A stretch of 64,000 bases of DNA from Pseudohalioglobus sediminis. Lineage in GTDB: Bacteria > Pseudomonadota > Gammaproteobacteria > Pseudomonadales > Halieaceae. A program made the position numbers and the translations under genes. Positions 50,797-59,987 of the stretch are shown piece by piece; position 1 is the first letter of the stretch; each line of letters starts with the position of its first letter. The notes below the pieces were generated by a model, which worked only from the letters and a program-made list of their open reading frames with translations, made no database searches and was not told the DNA's origin. The stretch lies in NCBI RefSeq assembly GCF_008370495.1, contig NZ_VTUX01000002.1, positions 62,001-126,000 on the forward strand. Reading direction: 5' to 3'.

Positions 50797-53499
50797 ATGA
50801 ACCCTCTGCTTAAGGCTGGCGCGTTCCTCGTGCCGGTGTTGTTGATCGCTGTGCTCGCCATCCTCACTGAAGAGCCCGAAGACAGTAAAGATACTTGCGC
50901 GAACCCGGACAGCGATGTCGCCGCGGCCATCCTGGCAGACTCGGCACATGACCAGGATGGGCTCGCCAACCGTGCCATCCTGCAGCGTGGTCGCTGCCAG
51001 CAGCCCAAAGCCGCAAATGCGGACCAGGCCGCGGCGGCAAGCGCGGCCGCAGAGGCACTGGCAGCCGATTCATTGACGGGCGCGGCAAACCCGGCGGAGA
51101 CCAAAGCCGACAAGCCCGCCGCGCAGGTGGAACAGGGTGCCGCACCTGAGCAGGCGTCCCCTGCTGAGGCCAAGGACCGGGACGGCCAGCAGGACATGCC
51201 GACCGACGACCCCTCGGGCAATGCGGCACCTATTACCCCACTGTCGTCGACCAATACCGTCGCCAACCCGGGTCACCAGGCAACAACGCAGGCGGCAGCC
51301 CCTCCGGTCACGGTGCCCACTGGAACCGCAACCGAGATCGTGCAGCACCGCTGCATGGTCTGCCATGGATGCTACGACGCCCCCTGCCAGTTGAAACTGG
51401 AGGCACAGGCCGGGCTGGAGCGCGGTGCCAGCAAGGACCTGGTTTACAACGGCGGGCGCTTGATCGAGGCCAATATGACACGCCTTTTCGATGACGCGCT
51501 CACCGAGAGAGGCTGGCGCAAGAAAGGCTTCTACCCGGTGCTGGACAAGGAACAGCCCGAGCGCGGTGTCATGTACCGGCTGCTTGAGCTGAAGCAGGCA
51601 CACCCCTTGCCGACAGATGGGCCGATGCCGGAGGGGTTCGATTTCTCCCTGGCGCGTGACCAGCAGTGCCCGAGACAGGACGAGTTTGACAGTTACGCTG
51701 AGGATAAGCCGCTGTGGGGAATGCCCTACGGCTTGCCAGGGCTCAACCCGGAACAACACCGGACCCTGACCTCGTGGCTGGATGACGGTGCCCCGGCACC
51801 CGCACTGGCAACGCTGCCGGCCGCACAGCAACAACTGGTCACGGACTGGGAGACCTTTCTCAACGGCGACACCCCCAAGCAGCGGCTGATGGCGCGCTAC
51901 GTCTATGAACACCTGTTCCTGGCCAGTCTTTACCTGGAGGCAGGCGAGCAGCCGGTCTGGTTCCGTCTGGTGCGCTCCCGATCCGAACCCGGCAAGCCTC
52001 TGGACTTGATCGCCACGCGCCGCCCCTACGATGATCCCGGGGTCAAACGGGTGTATTACCGGTTGCAGCGCATGCCGGTGCAAGCGCTGGCCAAGATCCA
52101 CATGCCCTACCGCTTCGATCAGGCGCGCATGGATTGGTACCGGGGTCTGTTTCTCGAGCCGGCATACGAGGTCCCGAGCCTGCCCGGTTATGAGCGCGAA
52201 GTTGCCTCCAATCCCTTTAAAACCTTCGTCGACATTCCGCTGCCCTCGCGCTATCGCTTCCTGCTGGAAGAGGCGCGCTTTACCATCATGAACTTCATCA
52301 AGGGGCCGGTCTGTCGTGGCCAGATCGCCCTTAACGTCATCGACGATCACTTCTGGGTGGTCTTCGCCGACCCGGAGCGTATGGATATGGATGTCGATGC
52401 CCGTTTCCTGTCCAGCGAGATGGACAAGATGCGCCTGCCGACCCCGGCCACCGGCACAGTCATCGACCTGTTCAGTTGGTCACGCTACGCCAAGGCTCAT
52501 GAAAAATACCAGCGCGCCCGCTCACGTTTCATTCGCAAGCGATCGCAGCAGGGCGAGCGGCTCACCCTCGATTCAGTCTGGGATGGTGACGGCAATAATG
52601 CCAACGCCTCATTGACCATATTCCGTCACTTTGACACCGCGTCTGTGGAAATGGGCCTGCTTGGCGCTGTACCCAAGACGGCCTGGGTTATCGATTACCC
52701 GCTGCTGGAGCGAATTCACTATCTGCTGGTTGCCGGCTTTGATGTTTACGGGGCGGTTTCACACCAGCTGGAGTCCCGCTTGTACATGGACTTCCTGCGC
52801 ATGGAGGGAGAATTCAATTTCCTGTTGTTCATGCCAGCAGAACAGCGCCTGCCGATGTGGGACTACTGGTATCGGGATGCGCCCAAGGGGGCCCGTGAGC
52901 ACTTTATTGAACGCAACGCACTGGTCAGCGAAACCACGGACATCAAATACGAGACCGACAACCCCAAGGCCGAATTGCTGCTGGCCCTGCGTGAGCGCAT
53001 CCACGGCGCTAAAGCGGCGAAGTTTGACTACAAGCGCCCCGAGGACAAGGATATTGCGGCACAGTTGGCGGCTATTGAGGCAGAGGTTGGCGCGCACAAC
53101 AGCTTCATGCCCGATGTCAGTTTCGTCAACGTGATCGGCCCGCAGCGCGACCGCTTTTACACCCTGATCAGCAACTCTGCCCACTCGAATATTGCGCAAC
53201 TGTTTCGCGAGGACAAACGCAGGTTGCCGGCAGAGGATTCCATGTCGATAGTGCGCGGCTTTATCGGCGCCTATCCGAACTATTTTTTCCAGGTAGAGGT
53301 GAAGGAATTACCGCAGTTTGCCAGCGCTATCGCGGCGCTTGGCAGCGCCGATGACTACCGCAAGTTCCGCGCCCGCTATGGCGTGGCGCGCAATGCGTCC
53401 TGGTTCTGGCGCTTTGCCGACAAGGCCCACGCCCGTTACCAATGGCTGGACCCTGTCGAGTTTGGACTGTTCGACCTGAATCGTTACAACGGTTACTGA
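50797..53499 (+). CDS. cti: Periplasmic fatty-acid cis/trans isomerase with long N-terminal linker
   Basis: Converts cis-unsaturated membrane fatty acids to trans in response to solvent or heat stress, giving rapid membrane stiffening. A hydrophobic N-terminal segment (about 6-23) exports or anchors it. The heme c motif CMVCHGCYDAPC is at about 186-197 and the rest matches Cti, including YRFLLEEARFTIMNFIKGPV and DHFWVVFADPE. At 900 residues it exceeds the usual 760-790 because an Ala/Asp/Pro-rich, low-complexity linker of about 105 residues (70-175) separates export signal from heme domain. It abuts convergent sohB with no spacing. Confidence 0.93.
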   Translation: MNPLLKAGAFLVPVLLIAVLAILTEEPEDSKDTCANPDSDVAAAILADSAHDQDGLANRAILQRGRCQQPKAANADQAAAASAAAEALAADSLTGAANPAETKADKPAAQVEQGAAPEQASPAEAKDRDGQQDMPTDDPSGNAAPITPLSSTNTVANPGHQATTQAAAPPVTVPTGTATEIVQHRCMVCHGCYDAPCQLKLEAQAGLERGASKDLVYNGGRLIEANMTRLFDDALTERGWRKKGFYPVLDKEQPERGVMYRLLELKQAHPLPTDGPMPEGFDFSLARDQQCPRQDEFDSYAEDKPLWGMPYGLPGLNPEQHRTLTSWLDDGAPAPALATLPAAQQQLVTDWETFLNGDTPKQRLMARYVYEHLFLASLYLEAGEQPVWFRLVRSRSEPGKPLDLIATRRPYDDPGVKRVYYRLQRMPVQALAKIHMPYRFDQARMDWYRGLFLEPAYEVPSLPGYEREVASNPFKTFVDIPLPSRYRFLLEEARFTIMNFIKGPVCRGQIALNVIDDHFWVVFADPERMDMDVDARFLSSEMDKMRLPTPATGTVIDLFSWSRYAKAHEKYQRARSRFIRKRSQQGERLTLDSVWDGDGNNANASLTIFRHFDTASVEMGLLGAVPKTAWVIDYPLLERIHYLLVAGFDVYGAVSHQLESRLYMDFLRMEGEFNFLLFMPAEQRLPMWDYWYRDAPKGAREHFIERNALVSETTDIKYETDNPKAELLLALRERIHGAKAAKFDYKRPEDKDIAAQLAAIEAEVGAHNSFMPDVSFVNVIGPQRDRFYTLISNSAHSNIAQLFREDKRRLPAEDSMSIVRGFIGAYPNYFFQVEVKELPQFASAIAALGSADDYRKFRARYGVARNASWFWRFADKAHARYQWLDPVEFGLFDLNRYNGY

Positions 53500-54564
53500 T
53501 CAGACCGGGGGGCGACCCTGGCCGCGCTGCCATAGCTTGAGCAGCGCGCCCTCTATGGCCCCCTCGGTGGCCATGCCGAGCTTTTCCTGCCAGTTTTTCT
53601 TCAGCACGAAGCGGACGTCGTATACATCCCAGTCCTGCAGTTTCTCCTGGATGAAGGCGTCGGACGTCTGCAGTGTATCCACCAGTTTCTCTTCCAGGGC
53701 TTTCTTGCCGTACCAGACCTCTCCGGTGGCCACGCCGGCAATGTCGACCTGGGGCCTGTTTTCGGCAACAAATTCCTTGAACAGGCCGTGGGTTTCCTCC
53801 AACTCCTCGACGAACTTCTGGCGCCCCTTGTCGGTATTTTCGCCAAACATGGTCACGGTGCGCTTGAACTCACCGGCGGTATAAAGCTCGAAATCGATAT
53901 CGTGCTTTTTCAACAGGCGGTGAAAGTTGGGTACCTGCGCCAATACGCCAATCGAGCCGACCACAGCGAACGGCGCGGCGATGATCTGGTTGGCGACACA
54001 GGCCATCATGTAGCCCCCGCTGGCGGCAACCTTGTCCACGGACACGGTCAGCGGCACCCCGGCATCGCGAATGCGCCGCAGTTGACTGGCCGCCAGGCCA
54101 TAGCCGTGCACCAGCCCGCCGGGGCTCTCCACGTTGACCAGCACTTCATCACCTTCCTCGGCCTGGTTCAGTACCGCAGTGATTTCCTCGCGCAGGTTGT
54201 TGGTGCGACTGGCGCGGAGGTCGCCCTCGAAATTCATGACGTACAGGCGCTTGCGACGGTCAGCCTGCTTGCCCTCTGTCGCGGATTTGCTCGCTTTCCT
54301 GGCGGCCTTGGCTTCCTGTTTCTCCTGCTTGCGTCGGGCTTTGCGCGCAACCTTGAGCTGCTGTGGATCGGTGACGACCTGGTCAATACTTTCACCAATC
54401 TGCTTGTATTTCTCGTTCAGGTTGCGAATTTCAATATGACCTTCATGCTGTTCAGCCTTGCTGCGCTGCCCGATCGCAAAGAGACCCGCAAAAACGATCA
54501 GCACCGCTGCGACCAGCGTGATGGCCTGGGCCAGAAACAGCCCGAACTCGTAAATGTATTCCAC
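53500..54564 (-). CDS. sohB: SohB-type S49 peptidase
   Basis: Inner-membrane signal-peptide-peptidase-like serine protease, 354 residues. N-terminal membrane segment LAQAITLVAAVLIVFAGLFA, a charged Lys/Arg/Glu-rich linker (about 68-106), then the S49 domain with nucleophile Ser182 in VDKVAASGGYMM and general base Lys234 in TAGEFKRTVT, plus VLVNVESPGGLVHGYG. This is the SohB arrangement with a single S49 domain. It lies 3 bases after nudC on the same strand, so the two are co-transcribed. Confidence 0.94.
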   Translation of the reverse strand: MEYIYEFGLFLAQAITLVAAVLIVFAGLFAIGQRSKAEQHEGHIEIRNLNEKYKQIGESIDQVVTDPQQLKVARKARRKQEKQEAKAARKASKSATEGKQADRRKRLYVMNFEGDLRASRTNNLREEITAVLNQAEEGDEVLVNVESPGGLVHGYGLAASQLRRIRDAGVPLTVSVDKVAASGGYMMACVANQIIAAPFAVVGSIGVLAQVPNFHRLLKKHDIDFELYTAGEFKRTVTMFGENTDKGRQKFVEELEETHGLFKEFVAENRPQVDIAGVATGEVWYGKKALEEKLVDTLQTSDAFIQEKLQDWDVYDVRFVLKKNWQEKLGMATEGAIEGALLKLWQRGQGRPPV

Positions 54565-54567
54565 CTG

Positions 54568-55389
54568 TTACTCCGCTTTGACTAACGTGTTGATGTAATG
54601 GCCGATCAATTGACCTGCGACCGAGGCGGGTGGCGGTACGCGCGGCAGATCCCGGAAGTGAAACCAGTCGGCTTCAGCGATTTCGCTGGGGTCACAAACG
54701 ATGTCTCCACTCTCATACTCGGCGAAAAAGCCCAGCATGAGCTGGTTGGGAAAGGGCCAGGATTGTGACTGGAAGTACTTTAGATTACCCACTGTGACCC
54801 CGACTTCCTCCTTTACCTCGCGAATCAGGCACTCTTCGACGCTTTCACCTGCTTCGATAAAACCGGCAAGCGTGCTGTACATGCCCTGCGGGTGGTTGCG
54901 GCCGCGTGCCAGCAACAGCTCCTCTCCGCGCGTGACCAGCACGATGACGCAGGGCGCTATACGCGGATAACAGGTCACACTGCAACGCGCGCAACGCATG
55001 GCGCGTTCGCGGGTATCCGCCTGCATGCGCTCGCCGCAGCGGCCGCAGAACTGGTGATCCCGCTCCCAGTCCAGCAGTTGCGCTGCCCGACCAGCAAGGG
55101 CGAACAGTTGCTCGTCTACCCGCCCGACCAGGTGCCACAGGCTGCCGACCTGGTAGGTGTCTGGCTCCAGTTCGTGGGCTTCATCGATCTCGAGGGCAAA
55201 ACAGGGCTGTTCTTCCCAGTAGCCGACAAAGTGGCTGCGGCGTACATCCCAGCCGCCCAGCCGGACCGCTTCTTCCTGCAGCAGGCAAGGCATGGTCGAG
55301 CGCATATCACTAACCAGCTTGCCTCTCTGGAAGACGACCAGAAGCCGGGGGATGCCCTCCGGGGGTGGCTCGTTGTCGGGTCTGAACAT
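54568..55389 (-). CDS. nudC: NAD+ diphosphatase / NAD-cap decapping Nudix hydrolase
   Basis: Hydrolyses NADH and removes the NAD cap from RNA 5' ends. The zinc ribbon is C-x2-C in QFCGRCGERM and C-x2-C in MRCARCSVTC. The Nudix box is complete: GFIEAGESVEECLIREVKEE with following VGV. The NudC-specific SQPWPFPxS motif appears as SQSWPFPNQ, a Pro-to-Ser change in its second position. The ATG at 55389 (MFRPDNEPPPEG) gives 273 residues; an upstream TTG at 55440 is less likely. First gene of a nudC-sohB pair, divergent from nhaB. Confidence 0.94.
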   Translation of the reverse strand: MFRPDNEPPPEGIPRLLVVFQRGKLVSDMRSTMPCLLQEEAVRLGGWDVRRSHFVGYWEEQPCFALEIDEAHELEPDTYQVGSLWHLVGRVDEQLFALAGRAAQLLDWERDHQFCGRCGERMQADTRERAMRCARCSVTCYPRIAPCVIVLVTRGEELLLARGRNHPQGMYSTLAGFIEAGESVEECLIREVKEEVGVTVGNLKYFQSQSWPFPNQLMLGFFAEYESGDIVCDPSEIAEADWFHFRDLPRVPPPASVAGQLIGHYINTLVKAE

Positions 55390-55546
55390 GGCGGGGTATC
55401 TGGACAAAATGACCGCGTATGGTAGTCGTGCCAACGCCAACGGGCAAGTAGACCAATGTCAGTAAGAATTTTACGGGTTTAGCCGCCAACAGGATGCCAA
55501 ATTAGCGTAGAATGCGCGCTCCAAATTTTCAGGCTTGTCACGAACC

Positions 55547-57052
55547 ATGAGCGACTCAGTAATCAGTGCCTTCTGGAAAAACTTCCTCGGCCCATCCCCG
55601 GTCTGGTACAAGCAGACCATCATCGCCTTCCTGCTAATCAACCCGGTGATACTGCTGCTTGCCGGGCCCTTCGTGACCGGCTGGCTACTGATCGCCGAAT
55701 TTATCTTCACCCTGGCGCTGGCACTGCGCTGTTACCCGCTGCAGCCGGGTGGCCTGCTGGCCATCGAGGCGGTGCTGCTGGGCATGACCTCACCGGAAGC
55801 GGTCTATCACGAGACGCTGGCCAACTTCGAAGTCATTCTGTTGCTGATGTTCATGGTGGCCGGCATCTATTTCATGAAAGAGATGCTGCTGTTCGTATTT
55901 ACCAAGATCCTGCTGCAGGTGCGCTCGAAGGTCGTGCTTTCGCTGCTGTTCTCGCTGGTTGCAGCCTTCCTGTCCGCTTTCCTCGACGCGTTAACGGTAA
56001 CCGCGGTTCTGATCAGTGTTGGCGTGGGCTTTTACTCGGTCTATCACAAGGTGGCCTCCGGCAAGGGCCTGAGCCAGGATGACCACGACCACTCCAGCGA
56101 CGACGGCGTACAGGAGAGCAGCCGCGAGGACCTCGAAGATTTCCGCGCCTTCCTGCGCAGCCTGCTGATGCACGGCGCAGTGGGCACTGCCCTGGGCGGC
56201 GTCTGCACCCTCGTGGGAGAACCGCAGAACCTGTTGATCGCAACCATCGCGGAATGGGATTTCGCCCGCTTTGTCACAGTCATGGCCCCGGTTACCCTGC
56301 CGGTGCTGGTCGCCGGGTTGGGCACCTGCATGCTGCTGGAAATGAGCGGTAAATTTGGCTACGGCGCGCAGCTTCCGGCCCGTGTGCGCGAGGTGCTGGA
56401 AGAGTTTGAAGCCAAGGAACAGAGCCAGCGCAATACCCGCACCAATGCCCGCCTCGCGGTTCAGGCCCTGGTGGCACTGATCCTGGTGATGGCGTTGGCC
56501 ATGCACTGGGCAGCGGTTGGCCTGGTTGGCCTGATGGTGATTGTGCTGCTGACCGCGTTCAACGGCGTGGTGGAGGAGCACCAGATCGGGCACGCGTTTG
56601 AAGAGGCCCTGCCCTTCACCGCCCTGCTGGTGGTGTTCTTTGCCATTGTCGCCGTGATCCACGACCAGCATCTGTTCACCCCGGTCATCGATACGGTACT
56701 GGCCATGGATTCCGAGATCCGCCCGGCGATGTTCTTCCTCGCCAACGGGGTCCTGTCGATGATCAGCGACAACGTGTTTGTTGCCACCGTTTACATTACT
56801 GAAGTCAAGACCGCCCTCGATGCAGGGCACATTTCGCGTGCCGAATTTGACCAGCTGGCGGTCGCCATCAATACCGGCACCAACCTGCCGAGTGTGGCCA
56901 CGCCCAACGGCCAGGCGGCCTTCCTGTTCCTGCTGACTTCGGCACTGGCGCCGCTGATCAGGCTGTCCTACGGGCGCATGGTGATCATGGCCCTGCCCTA
57001 TACGCTGGTGATGGGCGGCGTGGGCCTGGTGTGCGTGAGCCTGTTTATCTGA
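55547..57052 (+). CDS. nhaB: Na+/H+ antiporter NhaB
   Basis: Inner-membrane electrogenic sodium/proton antiporter for pH and sodium balance, typical of marine bacteria. 501 residues with about 10-12 membrane segments; recognisable NhaB regions are [18 protein letters not shown] at the N-terminus, [36 protein letters not shown] and [18 protein letters not shown], then [20 protein letters not shown]. An acidic His-containing cytoplasmic loop lies around 170-195. The ATG at 55547 is preferred over the TTG at 55535. It converges on dnaQ. Confidence 0.95.
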   Translation: MSDSVISAFWKNFLGPSPVWYKQTIIAFLLINPVILLLAGPFVTGWLLIAEFIFTLALALRCYPLQPGGLLAIEAVLLGMTSPEAVYHETLANFEVILLLMFMVAGIYFMKEMLLFVFTKILLQVRSKVVLSLLFSLVAAFLSAFLDALTVTAVLISVGVGFYSVYHKVASGKGLSQDDHDHSSDDGVQESSREDLEDFRAFLRSLLMHGAVGTALGGVCTLVGEPQNLLIATIAEWDFARFVTVMAPVTLPVLVAGLGTCMLLEMSGKFGYGAQLPARVREVLEEFEAKEQSQRNTRTNARLAVQALVALILVMALAMHWAAVGLVGLMVIVLLTAFNGVVEEHQIGHAFEEALPFTALLVVFFAIVAVIHDQHLFTPVIDTVLAMDSEIRPAMFFLANGVLSMISDNVFVATVYITEVKTALDAGHISRAEFDQLAVAINTGTNLPSVATPNGQAAFLFLLTSALAPLIRLSYGRMVIMALPYTLVMGGVGLVCVSLFI

Positions 57053-57065
57053 TCGATCCGCCGGT

Positions 57066-57776
57066 TCAGCTGTCCTGCCAGAGCACTTTGCCACCGCTGC
57101 TGCCGGCGATGGCTTCCAGCTGGGCGCGGTGAGCTGCCAGCTCCTCTTCTGATGCCTGGATGACCGGCAGCGGCGCGCGCCCGGCCGGCAGGCGGACAAT
57201 GCGCTCCACCCTGGCCTCTCCATCAGATGAATCGTTTTCCGACAGCTGGAATGTCGTCTGACCCCCGGTCATGGCCAGGTAGACGTCGGCCAGTATCTCC
57301 GCGTCCAGCAGGGCGCCGTGCAGGTCACGCTGGGAGTTGTCGACATCGTAGCGCTGGCACAGGGCGTCAAGGTTGTTGCGCTGGCCGGGGTGTTTCCCGC
57401 GCGCCATCACCAGGGTATCGATTACCCGGCAACGGTCCTCAAGCGCTGGCGCATCGCTGTCCAGTCGCTTCAACTCACTGTTGAGAAAGCCCATGTCGAA
57501 GGGCGCGTTGTGGATTATCAATTCCGCACCGTCAACGAACTCGAGGAAATCCTGGGCTATCTGCGCAAACAGCGGCTTGTTGGCGAGAAATTCATTGGTG
57601 ATCCCATGGACTTCTATAGCGCCCTGGTCGATCTCGCGCTCCGGCTTGATGTATTGATGGTAGTGATTGCCGGTTAGGCGGCGGTTATCCAGCTCAACGC
57701 AGCCTATCTCGATAATCCGGTGGCCCTGGGACACCTCCAGTCCTGTAGTTTCGGTATCCAGTACTATTTGACGCAA
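57066..57776 (-). CDS. dnaQ: DNA polymerase III epsilon subunit (proofreading exonuclease)
   Basis: 3'-5' exonuclease that corrects replication errors in the Pol III core. Exo I is DTETTG with Asp7 and Glu9, Exo II HNAPFDMGF, and Exo III epsilon LHGALLDAEILADVYL with the catalytic His and Asp. A beta-clamp-binding motif follows the exonuclease domain as QTTFQL, and the C-terminal tail should bind alpha. TTG at 57776 is the start, supported by AAAGGA at eight bases and the family N-terminus. rnhA follows upstream on the same strand, separated by 21 bases. Confidence 0.95.
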   Translation of the reverse strand: MRQIVLDTETTGLEVSQGHRIIEIGCVELDNRRLTGNHYHQYIKPEREIDQGAIEVHGITNEFLANKPLFAQIAQDFLEFVDGAELIIHNAPFDMGFLNSELKRLDSDAPALEDRCRVIDTLVMARGKHPGQRNNLDALCQRYDVDNSQRDLHGALLDAEILADVYLAMTGGQTTFQLSENDSSDGEARVERIVRLPAGRAPLPVIQASEEELAAHRAQLEAIAGSSGGKVLWQDS

Positions 57777-57797
57777 GTCGTTTTCCTTTTGTTGAAT

Positions 57798-58232
57798 CTA
57801 GGCCAGTTCGTCGATGCCGCGGTTGGCCAACTGGTCGGCAATGTCATTTTCACGATGGCCGCTGTGGCCCTTCACCCAATGCCACTCCACCTGGTGGCGC
57901 TGGTTCTCCCGGTCGAGCTCCTGCCAGAGATCCACGTTCTTGACGGGCTTCTTGCCCGCGGTTTTCCAGCCTTTCTGCTTCCAGCCGTCCAGCCAGCTAC
58001 TGATTCCGTTTTTGACATAGACAGAATCGGTCGTCAACACCACGTGGCAGGGCTCCTTGAGGGCGCGCAGGCCCTCAATGGCAGCCTGTAATTCCATGCG
58101 ATTATTGGTGGTGTGCCCCTCCCCGCCGTAGAGCTCGCGCTCCTTGCCCTGGTAACGCAGCAACACGCCCCAGCCACCCGGCCCCGGATTGCCGCGGCAG
58201 GCCCCATCGGTGAAGATTTCAACTTTCTTCAA
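57798..58232 (-). CDS. rnhA: Ribonuclease HI
   Basis: Cleaves the RNA strand of RNA-DNA hybrids. 144 residues against 155 in E. coli. Catalytic carboxylates are Asp9 ([14 protein letters not shown]), Glu47 ([13 protein letters not shown]), Asp69 ([11 protein letters not shown]) and Asp133 ([11 protein letters not shown]), with His123 in VKGHSGH. The basic handle region [18 protein letters not shown] is present. Its ATG overlaps the stop of the upstream methyltransferase gene (ATGA), a typical translational coupling. With dnaQ and gloB it forms a conserved gammaproteobacterial cluster. Confidence 0.97.
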   Translation of the reverse strand: MKKVEIFTDGACRGNPGPGGWGVLLRYQGKERELYGGEGHTTNNRMELQAAIEGLRALKEPCHVVLTTDSVYVKNGISSWLDGWKQKGWKTAGKKPVKNVDLWQELDRENQRHQVEWHWVKGHSGHRENDIADQLANRGIDELA

Positions 58233-59080
58233 TGCAGCACGTCTCCGCTGGGGTTACGCGCTACCTTGCCGGTGCTGCGCGATGGCACGTTGGGCGTGGG
58301 GCTGGGTGCCACCGCAGGTTTGGGGACTGCAAGGTCGATTAACTTCTCACCGTGGCGACGCAGCAGTGAGCGCGGCCGGTTCTGTGCTACCACGGTCTTC
58401 ACCGCGTGCAGCAGATAGACACCGCCCAGTGGCACGTTGTGCTGGCCCAGCCAGATGTCGATGGACTCCATACCCCGGCGCAGCCTGCCGCCACCGAACG
58501 GAGGCAGCGCGTACAGGTAGTGGCTGTCCTGCAGCTCACATCCCAGCAGGTGCATCCAGTCGGTAAGGCGGCGGGCACTCACCGGCTCATACTGGCGCCA
58601 GGCAGATCGCCGCGAGAGGCCACGACTGGCGGTCAGCAGCCCGCGCAGGCTGAACGGATTGAAGCCAACCATCAGCAGCTGGCCCTGCGGCGTGAGCACC
58701 CGCTGTATTTCGCGCAGGACCTGGTGTGGATTGTCGACAAATTCCAGGCAGTGATGCCCTATCACCACGTCCACACTGTCACTCTCGAGGGGAATCTCGC
58801 CGCTCTCACACAGCAGGCCAATGTTGTTTGCCGGCCGGTTACTGGCGTGAATGCGGTGGTGGATCCTGCAGTCGCCGAACAGCGCGTGTTCACGCACCGG
58901 ACCGAGTTGCAGGATGTGGTAGCCGAAGGCGTTTTCGAGGTGCGGTCGCAGGCTGGCGCGCAATTGTCCCAGCATATATTGACCCCGGTCGCTGTCGTAC
59001 CAGGATTCCAGTTCCGTCAAAATGTCGTTAAACTGATCGCTCACTTGCCGGGCCTGTCCTATTGCTGAACCACGGCCCAT
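58229..59080 (-). CDS. Class I SAM-dependent methyltransferase (YafS-like)
   Basis: 283 residues. Rossmann-like methyltransferase with a [20 protein letters not shown] motif IV region and [20 protein letters not shown]; motif I is diverged ([13 protein letters not shown]). The position divergent from gloB and upstream of rnhA is the same as E. coli yafS, whose function is unknown. The ATG at 59080 leaves only 35 bases to gloB; a GTG at 59044 fits the usual N-terminus ([17 protein letters not shown]) and leaves room for promoters. The C-terminus is a basic, Pro/Ser-rich tail. Confidence 0.88.
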   Translation of the reverse strand: MGRGSAIGQARQVSDQFNDILTELESWYDSDRGQYMLGQLRASLRPHLENAFGYHILQLGPVREHALFGDCRIHHRIHASNRPANNIGLLCESGEIPLESDSVDVVIGHHCLEFVDNPHQVLREIQRVLTPQGQLLMVGFNPFSLRGLLTASRGLSRRSAWRQYEPVSARRLTDWMHLLGCELQDSHYLYALPPFGGGRLRRGMESIDIWLGQHNVPLGGVYLLHAVKTVVAQNRPRSLLRRHGEKLIDLAVPKPAVAPSPTPNVPSRSTGKVARNPSGDVLH

Positions 59081-59115
59081 GTTACTGTATTTCTATCCAA
59101 TTGAAACGCCATACC

Positions 59116-59889
59116 ATGTTGAACATAGAACCTATCCCCGCATTTAACGACAACTATATCTGGTTGATCAGTTGCCCTGACAGTAAACGTGCCTTCGTGG
59201 TGGATCCGGGTGATGCCGCGCCGGTGGAAGCCGCCCTCTCAGAGCGTGAACTGTCCCTTGCCGGCATCCTCGTTACCCATCACCACTTTGACCACACCGG
59301 TGGTGTGGCTGAACTGCAACAGCGGCACGCTGCGCAGGTCTTCGGTCCGCACAACGAGGCGATAGAGGGTGTCGATGTGCGCTTGGGAGCCGGCGACGAG
59401 GTGGAGGTTTTTGGCCAGCGTTTCACCGTGCTGGAAGTACCCGGCCACACCCTGGACCACATCGCCTACTACCACGAGGGTAATACACCACTCTTATTCT
59501 GCGGCGACACCCTGTTCGCCGCCGGCTGCGGCCGCGTATTCGAAGGCACGCCGCCAATGATGCACGCGTCCTTGCAGCAACTGGCAGCCCTGCCTGGAAA
59601 CACACAGGTTTACTGTGCCCACGAGTACACACTCGCCAATCTCGCGTTTGCCCGTGCCGTGGAACCCGGGAACCAGCGCCTGGCCCAGCGGATGCAAGAC
59701 GCCCAGGCGACACGTGACCGCGGTGAACCCACCGTTCCGTCTACCGTGGCGCTGGAGTTGTCCACCAACCCGTTCGTACGCTGCCAGCAACCGGAACTGT
59801 TGGCCTCGCTGCGTGAGCAGGGCCGGCTCGAAAGCGATGATCCCGACGCTGTCTTTGCCACGGTGCGTGGCTGGAAAGACAGTTTTTAA
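59116..59889 (+). CDS. gloB: Hydroxyacylglutathione hydrolase (glyoxalase II)
   Basis: Cleaves S-lactoylglutathione to lactate and glutathione in methylglyoxal detoxification. Metallo-beta-lactamase fold of 257 residues: NIEPIPAFNDNYIWLI at the N-terminus, metal-binding THHHFDHTGG, LEVPGHTLDHIAYY, LLFCGDTLFAAGCGRVFEG and VYCAHEYTLANLAFA; the C-terminal STNPFVRC matches the substrate-binding region. The ATG at 59116 is chosen over an upstream TTG at 59062. No clear ribosome-binding site, but the family start is unmistakable. Confidence 0.96.
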   Translation: MLNIEPIPAFNDNYIWLISCPDSKRAFVVDPGDAAPVEAALSERELSLAGILVTHHHFDHTGGVAELQQRHAAQVFGPHNEAIEGVDVRLGAGDEVEVFGQRFTVLEVPGHTLDHIAYYHEGNTPLLFCGDTLFAAGCGRVFEGTPPMMHASLQQLAALPGNTQVYCAHEYTLANLAFARAVEPGNQRLAQRMQDAQATRDRGEPTVPSTVALELSTNPFVRCQQPELLASLREQGRLESDDPDAVFATVRGWKDSF

Positions 59890-59987
59890 GGTAATCAGCA
59901 AAAATCACTGGTCATAGCGCCTCACCCACCTAGAATGGGCATTCGCGGCCCTGCTTCAGTCGAAATGAGATATTATTCATTAAATAC

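Noticed and set aside
51070-52350. 426-codon open frame antisense to cti
   Set aside because: Lies within the isomerase gene on the opposite strand; no recognisable domains or ribosome-binding site.
55991-57223. 410-codon open frame antisense to nhaB and dnaQ end
   Set aside because: Low-complexity Gln/His/Arg-rich translation opposite membrane-protein codons, a known artefact.
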